Shown here piece after piece: positions 1 to 7,895 of a DNA stretch of 64,000 nt. The translations under genes were made by a program, and so were the position numbers. The stretch lies in the NCBI GenBank assembly GCA_963744305.1, contig CAVUTF010000046.1:434001-498000 (forward strand), in the 5' to 3' direction. Positions within the stretch are counted from its first letter, which is position 1, and each line of letters begins with the position of its first letter. The notes beneath the pieces were generated by a model that was not told the origin of the DNA, did not search any database, and saw only the letters and a list, made by a program, of their open reading frames with translations. The stretch is from FEN-1219 sp963744305. Lineage in GTDB: Bacteria; Pseudomonadota; Gammaproteobacteria; Steroidobacterales; Rariloculaceae.

Positions 1-19
1 GGAGGAGCGGCCAAAGGAC

Positions 20-373
20 ATGCGAAGGGTCGTCACGACTAGGTGGATCGGTGCTGTCCTCGTTCTGGTCATGCTGGGGACGAGCCTGCCGGCGCACGCG
101 TTCCGATGCGGCACGCGCATCATCTCGCGCGGAGATCATGCCTCGAAGCTCTTGGAGTTCTGCGGGGAGCCCGCGGCGATTCAAACGCGACTCACGCAGC
201 GATCATTCGTCGCCGATTACCGCCGTGTGTTCGTTCCGGCGTTCGTCGAGGACGTGTGGATCGAGGAGTGGACGTACAATTTCGGTCCGAGCAAGCTCAT
301 GCGGCTCGTACGAATCGAGAACGGTTGGGTCACTGAGATTCGAACTCTCGGCTACGGCTATTACGCGCATTGA
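20..373 (+). CDS. DUF2845-type secreted protein
   Basis: A 117-residue protein with a signal peptide (charged start MRRVVTTR, hydrophobic stretch at about 10-24, cleavage near AHA|F at 27-28). The mature part has FRCGTRIISRGD and a second Cys in LEFCGEP, the pattern of the DUF2845 family of small periplasmic proteins. The two Cys residues could form a disulfide. The ATG follows a purine-rich aaagga. The family has no established function. Anything upstream of the gene lies outside the window, so operon membership is unknown. Confidence 0.7.
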   Translation: MRRVVTTRWIGAVLVLVMLGTSLPAHAFRCGTRIISRGDHASKLLEFCGEPAAIQTRLTQRSFVADYRRVFVPAFVEDVWIEEWTYNFGPSKLMRLVRIENGWVTEIRTLGYGYYAH

Positions 374-385
374 GCGGGCCGCGCC

Positions 386-664
386 TTACATGCCCGAGGC
401 CGCGCGCAGTAGAGGCACCTGCTCCATCTCGTAACCGATCACTTCCCTCGTAGCCGGGTCGCGAATCGGCTTGCCACGCCGGAAGCAGTCGGTCGTTCTG
501 GCCGTCCTGTCGAACTCCTCCTGAGACTCGACCGCTTCGAGAACGACTCTACCGTCCCCGCGCCTGATCAGCCGCTGCGCTCCTTTGCCGAACTGGCCGG
601 CGCGCCAGCGGTTGTCGCCGGCTTCACTGAGCAGCAGTGCGATGATTTCGAAATTTCTGTCCAT
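386..664 (-). CDS. hypothetical protein, 92 aa
   Basis: A small soluble protein I do not recognise. I chose ATG 664 (MDRNFEIIALLLSEAGD) rather than the in-frame ATG at 700 because a GAGG motif lies about 12 bases upstream of it. The sequence is mixed-charge with no signal peptide, membrane segment or metal motif; one Cys lies in the middle. It is convergent with the DUF2845 gene, 12 bases apart. Codon use resembles the neighbours, which supports a real gene, but no family or context gives a role. Confidence 0.5.
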   Translation of the reverse strand: MDRNFEIIALLLSEAGDNRWRAGQFGKGAQRLIRRGDGRVVLEAVESQEEFDRTARTTDCFRRGKPIRDPATREVIGYEMEQVPLLRAASGM

Positions 665-896
665 TGCGCGAAAACGCCTCCACTCGGGGCACGTGCGCAT
701 AAGCTAAGCAATCCGCATGCCAGTTGCGCGATTGTGGCCTGTAAACAAAGGCCTGACGGACAGTTGTGATCTGCGTCGCAGTGACATAACTGGTCAGATT
801 CTGCCCCGCACGGGCAACTTCCTGCCGCGTGAAGCGCGTTCGCGCCCCGCACCGCAACTTCGGCTACCGTGCAGCCTCCTCACGCGGGAGCAGGCG

Positions 897-1286
897 ATGA
901 TATTCAAAAGACGAATACACGACGCGTCGGCCGGGCCGACGACCTACGTCGCGCCGTCGACCAAGATCGTCGGCACGATCACGGGGCAAGGGTCGTATGT
1001 ATTCTGCGGAACCGTAGAAGGCGATTGCGACATTTCAGGTCCCGTGACCGTTGCCGACGGCAGTCACTGGAGGGGCACGCTAAGAGCCACCGACATCGTC
1101 GTGGCCGGGATAGTCGAAGGCGACGTGATCTCGAGGCAACGCGTGGAGATTGCGGGAACTGCAAGAGTCACGGGAAGTTTGTCCGGCAACTCGATCGCGG
1201 TGGCCGAGGGCGCCGTGATCGAGGGCGAGATCAAGGTAACGAACGGCGAGCCCCCCGTGACGTTCGAAGAAAAACGCCAGGCTTGA
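897..1286 (+). CDS. bactofilin (polymer-forming cytoskeletal protein)
   Basis: A 129-residue protein. Its core (about 20-115) is a run of short beta repeats such as GTITGQGSYVFCGTVEGD and DIVVAGIVEGDVI, typical of the right-handed beta-helix of bactofilins (DUF583). Bactofilins polymerise without nucleotide and scaffold envelope enzymes at the inner membrane. The frame is open to 717, but ATG 897 (MIFKRRIHD) has the ribosome site gggag and starts at the usual short tail of the family. It ends one base before the stop of the convergent hydrolase gene. No peptidase or stalk gene is adjacent, so the cellular target is unknown. Confidence 0.85.
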   Translation: MIFKRRIHDASAGPTTYVAPSTKIVGTITGQGSYVFCGTVEGDCDISGPVTVADGSHWRGTLRATDIVVAGIVEGDVISRQRVEIAGTARVTGSLSGNSIAVAEGAVIEGEIKVTNGEPPVTFEEKRQA

Positions 1287-2285
1287 TCAAGCCGCCGCGT
1301 CGAGATCCGCAAGGACCTCCCCGTCCAACCAGCTGCGCAGGCTATAACTTTCGAGAAAGCCGCAGTGCCCGCCGCGCGGCACGACGCTAATCTCGAGCGC
1401 GCGTGTGTGAGCAACGTCGCCGAGGTCCCTGATCGGGATGACCGGATCGTCGGCAGCGGCGATCAGGCGCGTGGGCACGGTCAAGCCTGCCAGCGCGGCG
1501 CCGGTGATGTCGTAGCCATAGAGGTATGCGTCGAGATCCGGAAAGTGCGTGTAGGTCCTTACGAAGAAGTCCGTGGTCGCCGTCAGTGTCGTAAACCGTC
1601 GCAGATCGCCGAAGTCATAGAGGTTCGGGAAGCTCGCCTCTTTGGCGCGCAGCGACCGCCGCCAGCGGTGTAGAAAATATCGCCGATAGACCCAGAGTCC
1701 CTCTTCGAGCGCGCGCATCGTGCTATGCGGCCGGAGCACCGGGCAGATCGCGACGACGCGTGCAAGCGACAAGTTCGCTGCCCCAGAGCGCACTGCAACG
1801 CGCAGCGCGAAGTTGCCGCCAAGCGAGTGCCCTACGAGGAACGTGCGCGGCAGCCCGTGTGCCTCGGTGATGCGTTTGGTTGCATCGACGACTTCATCGA
1901 TGCGACACGAGTGAAACAGCTCCTTGTTGAGCTCGTGGGTAGCGCCGTGGTCCCGAAAATTCAGCCGGAAAACGGCGAACCCGGCTGCGTACAAGGCGCC
2001 GCCGACGGATAGGACGTAATTTGCCTCGGCGCTGCCCTCCCAGCCGTGTAGCATAATCACGAGGCCGCGGGCCGGCTTCTGCGGCGCGCTGTAGTAGCCA
2101 AGCAGCCGAACGTCTCCGCCACATTCGACCACCTCCGCTCGCGCGGCCGCTATCAACGGCGCCGCGCGGCGGCGCAGCAGACGCCGCCGTAAGGACCAAG
2201 CAGCCAACAGCGACTGTGCGTGGGTATGTCCTAGACCTACGGGCGGACGAAAGAACTCACCGCGTGAGTGGGCGTCGAGCTTCAT
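1287..2285 (-). CDS. YheT-like alpha/beta hydrolase
   Basis: A 332-residue alpha/beta-fold hydrolase. Visible elements are the oxyanion-region motif LHGWEGS (about 78-84), the nucleophile elbow GHSLGG with the catalytic Ser, an acid in DDPVIP and the late His in GGHCGF. Length and layout match the YheT family of esterases with no firmly known substrate. There is no signal peptide, so it is probably cytoplasmic. It is transcribed divergently from the GGDEF-EAL gene and ends against the bactofilin gene. Family confidence is high, substrate unknown. Confidence 0.85.
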   Translation of the reverse strand: MKLDAHSRGEFFRPPVGLGHTHAQSLLAAWSLRRRLLRRRAAPLIAAARAEVVECGGDVRLLGYYSAPQKPARGLVIMLHGWEGSAEANYVLSVGGALYAAGFAVFRLNFRDHGATHELNKELFHSCRIDEVVDATKRITEAHGLPRTFLVGHSLGGNFALRVAVRSGAANLSLARVVAICPVLRPHSTMRALEEGLWVYRRYFLHRWRRSLRAKEASFPNLYDFGDLRRFTTLTATTDFFVRTYTHFPDLDAYLYGYDITGAALAGLTVPTRLIAAADDPVIPIRDLGDVAHTRALEISVVPRGGHCGFLESYSLRSWLDGEVLADLDAAA

Positions 2286-2447
2286 AGTAGACTGTAGTCG
2301 GGCAGCGTTCTTGCTCCGTTCTTAAGGATTTAGTTGCATCCGGCTGGGCAAAGCCACCGGAGTATGGTTTCCTGAACGAGAACAAGGGAACGAGTCTAAA
2401 CAACTATAACAAAGCCGTTCACTTACGCTTTTGCGGACGCCTTGCAG

Positions 2448-4481
2448 ATGCCTGGTTTGAGGCGACAGTACTTGCTGACGACGCTCGGAGTCATCGCGGC
2501 GGGTCTGCTTGCGGTCATCGTTTTGCTGTTCCTGCACTCGCGTGGGCTGCTCTCCGACGCGAGCATGCGCTGGCTGCTCCTCGCGAGCTTTATTGCCGCG
2601 GCGGCGGCTGTCCTCGTGCTCGTGATCACGCTTACGGATAGCCTGCTGCGGCCGCTACATGTCGTCGCGGGCGCGCTCAATCGGGCCGCGCACGGCGATT
2701 TCGAGATGCCGGCCGCTTTGGCCGAGAGCGAGGAGCTCGGCGAGCTGAGAGCGGCGATCGATGCGATGCACAAGAACCTTCGTTCCGGAACACTCTCAAA
2801 GGACTATCTCGACCGCCTGCTCGCGAGCATGAGCGAGGCGCTATTGATCACCGATGCAGACGGCAAGATCGAGCGGGCGAACGCCGCCGCCGTCGAGCTG
2901 TTCGGATATCGCGAACATGAGCTCCTCGGCAAGCCAGCGGACGAATTGATCAGCTCGAACGACCGCCGGCAAGGCGGGGGCGTCGCGGCGAGACCGCGTG
3001 AGGGCACCGTGAATCGTCCCGACGGCTCGACGGTGAGCATCTCGTACACGGTCTCGGACATTCGCAAAGAACGAGACGTGCTCGAAGGACGCGTCTATAC
3101 CGCCCAAAACATCGACGAGCGAAAACGCGTGGAGCAGCGAATCCGCTATCTCGCGAGGATCGATCCACTCACGAAACTCGCCAATCGGATGCAGTTTCAA
3201 CACTTGCTGCAACAGGGCATCGCGCGGGCGAGGCGCACACAGCATTATCTTGCGATTCTTTATCTCGACGTGGATCGCTTCAAGGATATCAACGATACAT
3301 TCGGCCACGCGGCGGGCGACACTAGTCTGGAGATCCTTTCACGCCGCACGCTCGCAGAGCTGCCCGAGAACGCTCACGCTGGACGGCTCGCGGGCGACGA
3401 GTTCGCGGTGCTGCTGACCGGTTTCGAACGAATGGAAGGGCTGCTGCAGGAGATCTCCGAGATCGCAGCCAAGCTACTCCATGCCGCTGGTAAGCCTTTC
3501 CAGGTTCACGGCGAAGAGATCTTTCTAACGGTCAGCATGGGAATCGCGTTGTACCCTCGGGATGGCGACAACGTCATCGATTTGATTCGCAACGCCGATG
3601 CGGCCTTGTATCAAGCGAAGAAAGCAGGAGGGAACTGCTTCGAGTTCTATTCCACGGACATGAATACGGCGGCCGTGGAGCGGTTGATGTTGAAAAGTAA
3701 GCTCCGTCGCGCATTCGAGCGCGACGAGCTACGTTTGCACTATCAGCCGAAGTACAGCCTGAAGACCGGCCGAGTTGAAGGCGTCGAAGCGCTCGTTCGC
3801 TGGGACTTGCCCGAGCGAGGCTTGGTGTTTCCATCCGACTTCGTGCCGCTCGCCGAGGAAACGAATCTAATCCTTCAGCTCGGCGATTGGGTCCTGAATC
3901 GTGTCTGCGCAGACTATCGTTCGTGGCAGCGACTCCTGCCATCGCCGTGCAGGGTGTCCGTCAACTTGTCGTTGAGACAATTGCGACAACGCCGGTTCCT
4001 AGATCAAGTCCGCGAGACGTTCCGCTCGCACGGCGTTTCTCCGACCTCCGTAGAGCTCGAGATCACGGAGACGACGTTGATGGAAGATCCGGAGCGTACG
4101 ATTCGTGTCTTGGACGCGTTGTACGGAATGGGACTGCATCTCGCCATCGATGACTTCGGCACCGGCTATTCATCTTTGAGCGCTCTGCAGCAATTCCCGA
4201 TCAACACGCTCAAGATCGACCAGTCGTTCGTCAAGAATGTTGCAACAGACAAAGACGACGCGGCTATCGTCGATGCGATCATTCAGATGGCGCACAGTCT
4301 GCAGCTCGAGGTGGTGGCCGAGGGAGTCGAATCGGAGCAACAGCTCGACTTCCTCCGCAAGCATGGCTGCGACTACGCGCAAGGTCATCTATTCGGCGAT
4401 CCCGTGACTGCGGAGCAGTTCGGCCGCCTGCTGCTCGCGGAGCTGGACGGTAGCGGAAAATACCGCGCGTTGTTCGCGTGA
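2448..4481 (+). CDS. membrane-bound diguanylate cyclase/phosphodiesterase (HAMP-PAS-GGDEF-EAL)
   Basis: About 677 residues. Two membrane segments (about 12-32 and 43-65) flank a very short loop and are followed by a HAMP-like region (66-115), a PAS sensor (125-230), a GGDEF domain (235-400) and an EAL domain (420-665). The cyclase signature is AGDEF (about 317-321), an accepted active variant; I see no RxxD inhibitory site five residues before it. The EAL side keeps EALVRW, EITE, DDFGTGYSS, KID and AEGVES, so hydrolysis of c-di-GMP looks possible. The start is TTG 2442 or ATG 2448; I use the ATG. Both activities appear intact, so net direction cannot be told from sequence. Confidence 0.9.
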   Translation: MPGLRRQYLLTTLGVIAAGLLAVIVLLFLHSRGLLSDASMRWLLLASFIAAAAAVLVLVITLTDSLLRPLHVVAGALNRAAHGDFEMPAALAESEELGELRAAIDAMHKNLRSGTLSKDYLDRLLASMSEALLITDADGKIERANAAAVELFGYREHELLGKPADELISSNDRRQGGGVAARPREGTVNRPDGSTVSISYTVSDIRKERDVLEGRVYTAQNIDERKRVEQRIRYLARIDPLTKLANRMQFQHLLQQGIARARRTQHYLAILYLDVDRFKDINDTFGHAAGDTSLEILSRRTLAELPENAHAGRLAGDEFAVLLTGFERMEGLLQEISEIAAKLLHAAGKPFQVHGEEIFLTVSMGIALYPRDGDNVIDLIRNADAALYQAKKAGGNCFEFYSTDMNTAAVERLMLKSKLRRAFERDELRLHYQPKYSLKTGRVEGVEALVRWDLPERGLVFPSDFVPLAEETNLILQLGDWVLNRVCADYRSWQRLLPSPCRVSVNLSLRQLRQRRFLDQVRETFRSHGVSPTSVELEITETTLMEDPERTIRVLDALYGMGLHLAIDDFGTGYSSLSALQQFPINTLKIDQSFVKNVATDKDDAAIVDAIIQMAHSLQLEVVAEGVESEQQLDFLRKHGCDYAQGHLFGDPVTAEQFGRLLLAELDGSGKYRALFA

Positions 4482-4586
4482 TCAGATCGCCATCGGAGTC
4501 CGCAGCCCTTGCGTGGCGTCCTTTTGGCGCGTGCGGTATATTTTGAATCGACTGATCTATAACACTAACCCTCGGGGGACCGCGAA

Positions 4587-4943
4587 ATGAAACTCTTGGC
4601 GTCCTGCAGTCTGACGGCGTTTGCGACTTGCTGCGCCCTTGCCGCTGTCGCTTGCGAAAATCCGACGATGGTGCCGGTGCCGGACGGCAAGACCTCCACC
4701 ATGCAGCAAATGGTAGATGCCCAGGCCAAAGTCAAGAGCTACATGGCCGCGATGGAAGAGTATTTGGCCTGCCTGAACGGCGAGCTCGAAGCGGCGGGCG
4801 AAGATGCACCCACCGAATTCAAGTCGCTGATGGTGACGCGCCACAATACGGCCGTCACGGAGATGGAGTCGGTCGCCTCGGCGTTCAACGTCCAGGTGCA
4901 GGCGTACAAGGCGGCCAACCCGCAGCCGCCGGCAGCGAACTAA
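4587..4943 (+). CDS. hypothetical secreted small alpha-helical protein
   Basis: A 118-residue protein with a clear export signal (MKLLASC then a hydrophobic run to about residue 22, with AVACE near the cleavage site). The Cys could be a lipobox Cys (AAVAC), making it a lipoprotein. The rest is predicted helical and acidic (MQQMVDAQAKVKSYMAAMEEY) and ends in a Pro/Ala tail. A strong ribosome site (gggggacc) precedes the ATG. It stands alone, convergent with the psp operon. I do not recognise a family. Confidence 0.65.
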   Translation: MKLLASCSLTAFATCCALAAVACENPTMVPVPDGKTSTMQQMVDAQAKVKSYMAAMEEYLACLNGELEAAGEDAPTEFKSLMVTRHNTAVTEMESVASAFNVQVQAYKAANPQPPAAN

Positions 4944-4989
4944 GCTCTTTCCGCTAGTTCGCCTCGCGCGTCATCGAACGGACCGCTGC

Positions 4990-5211
4990 TCAGCCGCCGA
5001 GATTCTTGAACTCACGTTTCAAGTCGAAGCGCTCGTCGGTGACGATGCGCTCGAGCACTTGCACTCTTTCCTCTACGTCACCGAGGCGCTTCAGTGTTTC
5101 GCTTTCGGCTGTCTGCGCGCGACGCCCGGAGCTGTGTCGGATCCAGGTGTCGATCAGCTTATAGAGAAAGGTGATGGCAATGACCGCAATTACGAGCTCA
5201 AGTGGGTTCAT
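4990..5211 (-). CDS. PspB-like small membrane protein with a PspC-type C-terminal tail
   Basis: A 73-residue protein. An N-terminal membrane segment (about 4-20, LELVIAVIAITFLYKL) is followed by a basic linker and a coiled-coil tail ending VTDERFDLKREFKNL. That tail closely resembles the end of PspC encoded just upstream (VTSNRFKLDREFRQL). It is the last gene of the psp operon, 43 bases after pspC. The arrangement suggests a third small membrane component that contacts the same partner as PspC, probably PspA; this is inference from shared sequence. Confidence 0.65.
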   Translation of the reverse strand: MNPLELVIAVIAITFLYKLIDTWIRHSSGRRAQTAESETLKRLGDVEERVQVLERIVTDERFDLKREFKNLGG

Positions 5212-5254
5212 CAGGGGGTGACCTCGCCCGCCAGATTTATGCCGCGGGGCATCT

Positions 5255-5620
5255 TCATTCTTTAAGTTGACGGAATTCGCGATCCAGCTTGAATCGATTC
5301 GAAGTCACGTACTTTTCTAGCTGCTGCAACCGCGAGTCCAATTCCCGAAATCGATGTCGAACACTGCCGAGCATGTCATGCGGATCTGCTCGCACGCGGC
5401 GTTGCAGGGGATTGGGTTGCTCGTCACCGGCGTCGGCGGACTTGCGCGGCAAGAGGAAACCGAGCATCACGTACAGGGCAGGGAGCAAGGGGAATGAGAA
5501 CATCGAGCCGATGATGAAAATCACACGCGTCGCACCGACGCTGAATCCGAAGTAGTCGGCAATTCCTGCGCAGACGCCGAACACCATGCCGCGTCGCGGA
5601 TTTCGATACAGCTTGCTCAT
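5255..5620 (-). CDS. pspC: phage shock protein C
   Basis: A 121-residue PspC-domain protein. The N-terminus RNPRRGMVFGVCAGIADYFG is the PspC signature (GVCAGIADYFG), followed by one or two membrane segments (about 29-58) and a cytoplasmic coiled-coil tail ending YVTSNRFKLDREFRQL. In E. coli PspC with PspB senses inner-membrane damage and draws PspA away from PspF. It is third in the operon pspA-pspB-pspC with the usual gene order, and is followed by a PspB-like gene that repeats its tail. Confidence 0.92.
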   Translation of the reverse strand: MSKLYRNPRRGMVFGVCAGIADYFGFSVGATRVIFIIGSMFSFPLLPALYVMLGFLLPRKSADAGDEQPNPLQRRVRADPHDMLGSVRHRFRELDSRLQQLEKYVTSNRFKLDREFRQLKE

Positions 5621-5667
5621 TTCGTGCGTGTCCTCCTAATCGACCGCTCTGCCGCTCGAGATCCGGC

Positions 5668-5895
5668 TCACAGCTTCTTGCGCCACTCCGGGACTTCGTC
5701 GTCGAGGATCGTCTCGAGGGCATTCAGACGACTTTCCATTGACTTGCTGTCCTTCCAAAGACCTTCCAGCAGGTGTTGCTCGTCGTCGGATAGTCCCTGA
5801 GTGGCTTTCCACTTCGTTACGTAGTGCATGATGATCACGAGCGGCAGAACAATCACCATGAAGATGATGATGATCGCGGCAAGACCGTCGTCCAT
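5668..5895 (-). CDS. pspB: phage shock protein B
   Basis: A 75-residue protein with an N-terminal membrane helix (about 6-28), the GLSDDEQHLLEGLW segment and a leucine-zipper-like helix (MESRLNALETIL), matching PspB in length and order. PspB partners PspC in sensing envelope stress and relaying it to PspA. It lies 15 bases downstream of pspA and is presumably transcribed from the same sigma-54 promoter. Confidence 0.92.
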   Translation of the reverse strand: MDDGLAAIIIIFMVIVLPLVIIMHYVTKWKATQGLSDDEQHLLEGLWKDSKSMESRLNALETILDDEVPEWRKKL

Positions 5896-5910
5896 CGTCG
5901 TTCCTCGCGG

Positions 5911-6588
5911 TTACTTGGCTTCGCGCTTTTGGTCGGCTCGGCGCGACTTGAGCTCTCGAAGCTCCTTAGCCACAGCGTCCTCGGACTCGAGATCCGAGAA
6001 CTCCTGTCGCAAGTCCTTCTTGGTGCCCAAATCGTACGATTCCACGTGCGATTCCAGGTCGTCGATCCGGCGCTCGAACTGGTCGAAGCGAATCAGCGCA
6101 TCGTCCATCTTGTAGTTGTGCAGCCGCTTGCGCACTTCCAAGCGCCGGCTTGCCGTCTGGTGACGTGCGAAAATCGCTTGCTGGCGCGTTTTGGCGTCGA
6201 CGAGCTTTTCCTCGAGCCGAACGATATCGTCGTTCAGCTTCTCGAGGCTATCGCTGAGAGCCGTGTGCTGCTTTTGCAGGGCTTCGGCCGAAGTGGTAGC
6301 TCTGGCCTTCTCCGCAAGGGCGGCTTTCGCCAAATCCTCGCGATCCTTGTCGAGGGCGAGCTCCGCCTTGGCCTGCCAATCTTTGGCCTCCTGCTCTAAC
6401 GCGGCTAGCGACCGCGAGATTTCCTTCTTATCGGCGATGGCGCGCGCTGCCGTCGACCGGACCTCGACGAGCGTATCTTCCATCTCTTGGATCATGAGGC
6501 GGACGAGTTTTTCGGGATCCTCGGCCTTGTCGAGTATGGCGTTGATGTTCGAGTTCACGATGTCGCTAAAGCGAGAGAAGATGCCCAT
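5911..6588 (-). CDS. pspA: phage shock protein A
   Basis: A 225-residue, almost wholly coiled-coil protein of the PspA/Vipp1/ESCRT-III family. The start MGIFSRFSDIVNSNINAILDK is the amphipathic membrane-binding helix, and EDPEKLVRLMIQEMEDTL follows as in E. coli PspA. Family knowledge: it oligomerises on damaged inner membranes and, when free, inhibits the ATPase of PspF. It is the first gene of the operon, directly behind a sigma-54 promoter, and divergent from pspF. Confidence 0.95.
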   Translation of the reverse strand: MGIFSRFSDIVNSNINAILDKAEDPEKLVRLMIQEMEDTLVEVRSTAARAIADKKEISRSLAALEQEAKDWQAKAELALDKDREDLAKAALAEKARATTSAEALQKQHTALSDSLEKLNDDIVRLEEKLVDAKTRQQAIFARHQTASRRLEVRKRLHNYKMDDALIRFDQFERRIDDLESHVESYDLGTKKDLRQEFSDLESEDAVAKELRELKSRRADQKREAK

Positions 6589-6624
6589 GGCCGGTTTTCC
6601 TCTAGGAGTGTTGAGGTGCGCTTT

Positions 6625-6640
6625 AGCGAAATCCGTGCCA
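6625..6640 (-). promoter_or_regulatory. sigma-54 (-24/-12) promoter of the psp operon
   Basis: Read on the minus strand the site is TGGCACGGATTTCGCT. It matches the RpoN consensus TGGCACG-N4-TTGCW in the whole -24 block and keeps the GC of the -12 block, with one mismatch. It lies 37 bases upstream of the pspA start, on the correct strand, between pspA and the gene for the sigma-54 activator PspF. This fits the known psp control circuit. Confidence 0.85.
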
Positions 6641-6710
6641 GGGCGTTTCGCTCGATCTAACCCCCTGAATTGTAGGGGCTCTCGGGCACAGCGCGACTTT
6701 GGCGAAGTGT

Positions 6711-6746
6711 TTTCGGCTGATGAAATAAGCTAATATTTCGCCGAAA
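6711..6746. promoter_or_regulatory. long dyad upstream of pspF, probable activator site or pspF operator
   Basis: Arms TTTCGGC (6711-6717) and GCCGAAA (6740-6746) pair, and inside them GAAAT (6722-6726) pairs with ATTTC (6735-6739). The dyad ends eight bases before the pspF start and about 70-105 bases upstream of the sigma-54 promoter, where PspF upstream activator sites are expected. In E. coli PspF binds here and also represses its own gene. Assignment to PspF is inference. Confidence 0.5.
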
Positions 6747-6753
6747 TCCCTAG

Positions 6754-7818
6754 TTGTTGACGTCTTTGGCAAGCGCAGCCGCTACACGTCCGGAAAGCGT
6801 CGCCTTGATCGGCGAGGCGCCGTCGTTCCTGGCGATGTTGGAGCACGTGTCCCGCGCAGCGCCCTTAAGCAAGCCTGTGCTCGTGATCGGCGAACGGGGC
6901 ACGGGCAAAGAGCTCATCTCGTCGCGGCTGCACTATTTGTCGGAACGATGGGGGCAACCGCTGGTCAAGGTGAATTGCGCCGCGCTCACCGAAACGCTGC
7001 TCGAGTCGGAGCTGTTCGGTCATCAGGCCGGCGCATTTACGGGTGCGACGCGCACCCACATCGGGCGTTTCGAGCAAGCGAACGGCGGGACGCTCGTGCT
7101 CGATGAGCTTGGCACGATTCCGTTGCGCATGCAGGAAAAGATCTTGCGGGTCATCGAATATGGTGAATTTCAACGAGTCGGCGGCAATGACACGCTTTCC
7201 GCCGACGTTCGCATCGTCGGCGCAACCAACGAACATCTCCCGCGGTTGGCGGAGCTTGGACGATTCCGCGCCGACTTAATGGACCGACTTGCCTTCGACG
7301 TGATCCACGTGCCTCCGCTGCGCTCACGCCCGGAGGATATCGCCACGCTTGCCTACCATTTCGCCGTGAACGTCACGAGCGAGTTGAAGCGCAGCTTCTT
7401 TGCCGGATTTACCGTGGAAGCGCAAGCGGCATTGATAGCGTACGCGTGGCCCGGCAACGTGCGAGAGTTGAAGAATGCCGTCGAGCGCAGCGTCTATCGT
7501 GCTGCAGACCCGGACAAGCCAATCAGCGAAATCCGCTTCGATCCGTTCTTGTCTCCGTTTGGGACGCCTGCGCCCACCGTGCGCGAGCCGGAACCGGCCG
7601 AGGGACCCCGCAGCGCTCCCCAGCCTCCGAAAGACCTACCGTCGGATTTTCGCAATGCCGTCGCGCAGTATGAGACGGACTTGCTGCGACGCGCTCTCGA
7701 ACGTGCCCAGTTCAAGCAGACCATGGCGGCTCGACTTCTCGGCTTGAGCTATCACCAACTCCGCAGCTTGCTGCGCAAGCACGGCCTGTCCAAGCCGGGC
7801 GCGGAGGACGCCGAGTGA
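6754..7818 (+). CDS. pspF: PspF, sigma-54-dependent activator of the psp operon
   Basis: About 354 residues: an AAA+ domain with no N-terminal receiver, then a C-terminal Fis-type helix-turn-helix. Walker A is GERGTGKE (46-53), the sigma-54 contact loop is GAFTGA (93-98), Walker B is LVLDELG, and the end (AARLLGLSYHQLRSLLRKH) matches the E. coli PspF DNA-binding region nearly residue for residue. PspF lacks a sensory domain and is controlled by PspA binding. The start is TTG at 6754 or 6757, since no ATG occurs before codon 28. It is divergent from pspA, as expected. Confidence 0.92.
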   Translation: MLTSLASAAATRPESVALIGEAPSFLAMLEHVSRAAPLSKPVLVIGERGTGKELISSRLHYLSERWGQPLVKVNCAALTETLLESELFGHQAGAFTGATRTHIGRFEQANGGTLVLDELGTIPLRMQEKILRVIEYGEFQRVGGNDTLSADVRIVGATNEHLPRLAELGRFRADLMDRLAFDVIHVPPLRSRPEDIATLAYHFAVNVTSELKRSFFAGFTVEAQAALIAYAWPGNVRELKNAVERSVYRAADPDKPISEIRFDPFLSPFGTPAPTVREPEPAEGPRSAPQPPKDLPSDFRNAVAQYETDLLRRALERAQFKQTMAARLLGLSYHQLRSLLRKHGLSKPGAEDAE

Positions 7819-7895
7819 GCTGCTGCGACCGCCGGCTGACGACATAAGTGGCCGCGGTTAACCCCGTTGCCTTGCGCCGCGCGTTGTAGCGCGTC

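Noticed and set aside
736..753. GGCCT/AGGCC hairpin upstream of the bactofilin gene
   Set aside because: A 5-base stem in GC-rich DNA is expected by chance; no T-run and no regulator nearby.
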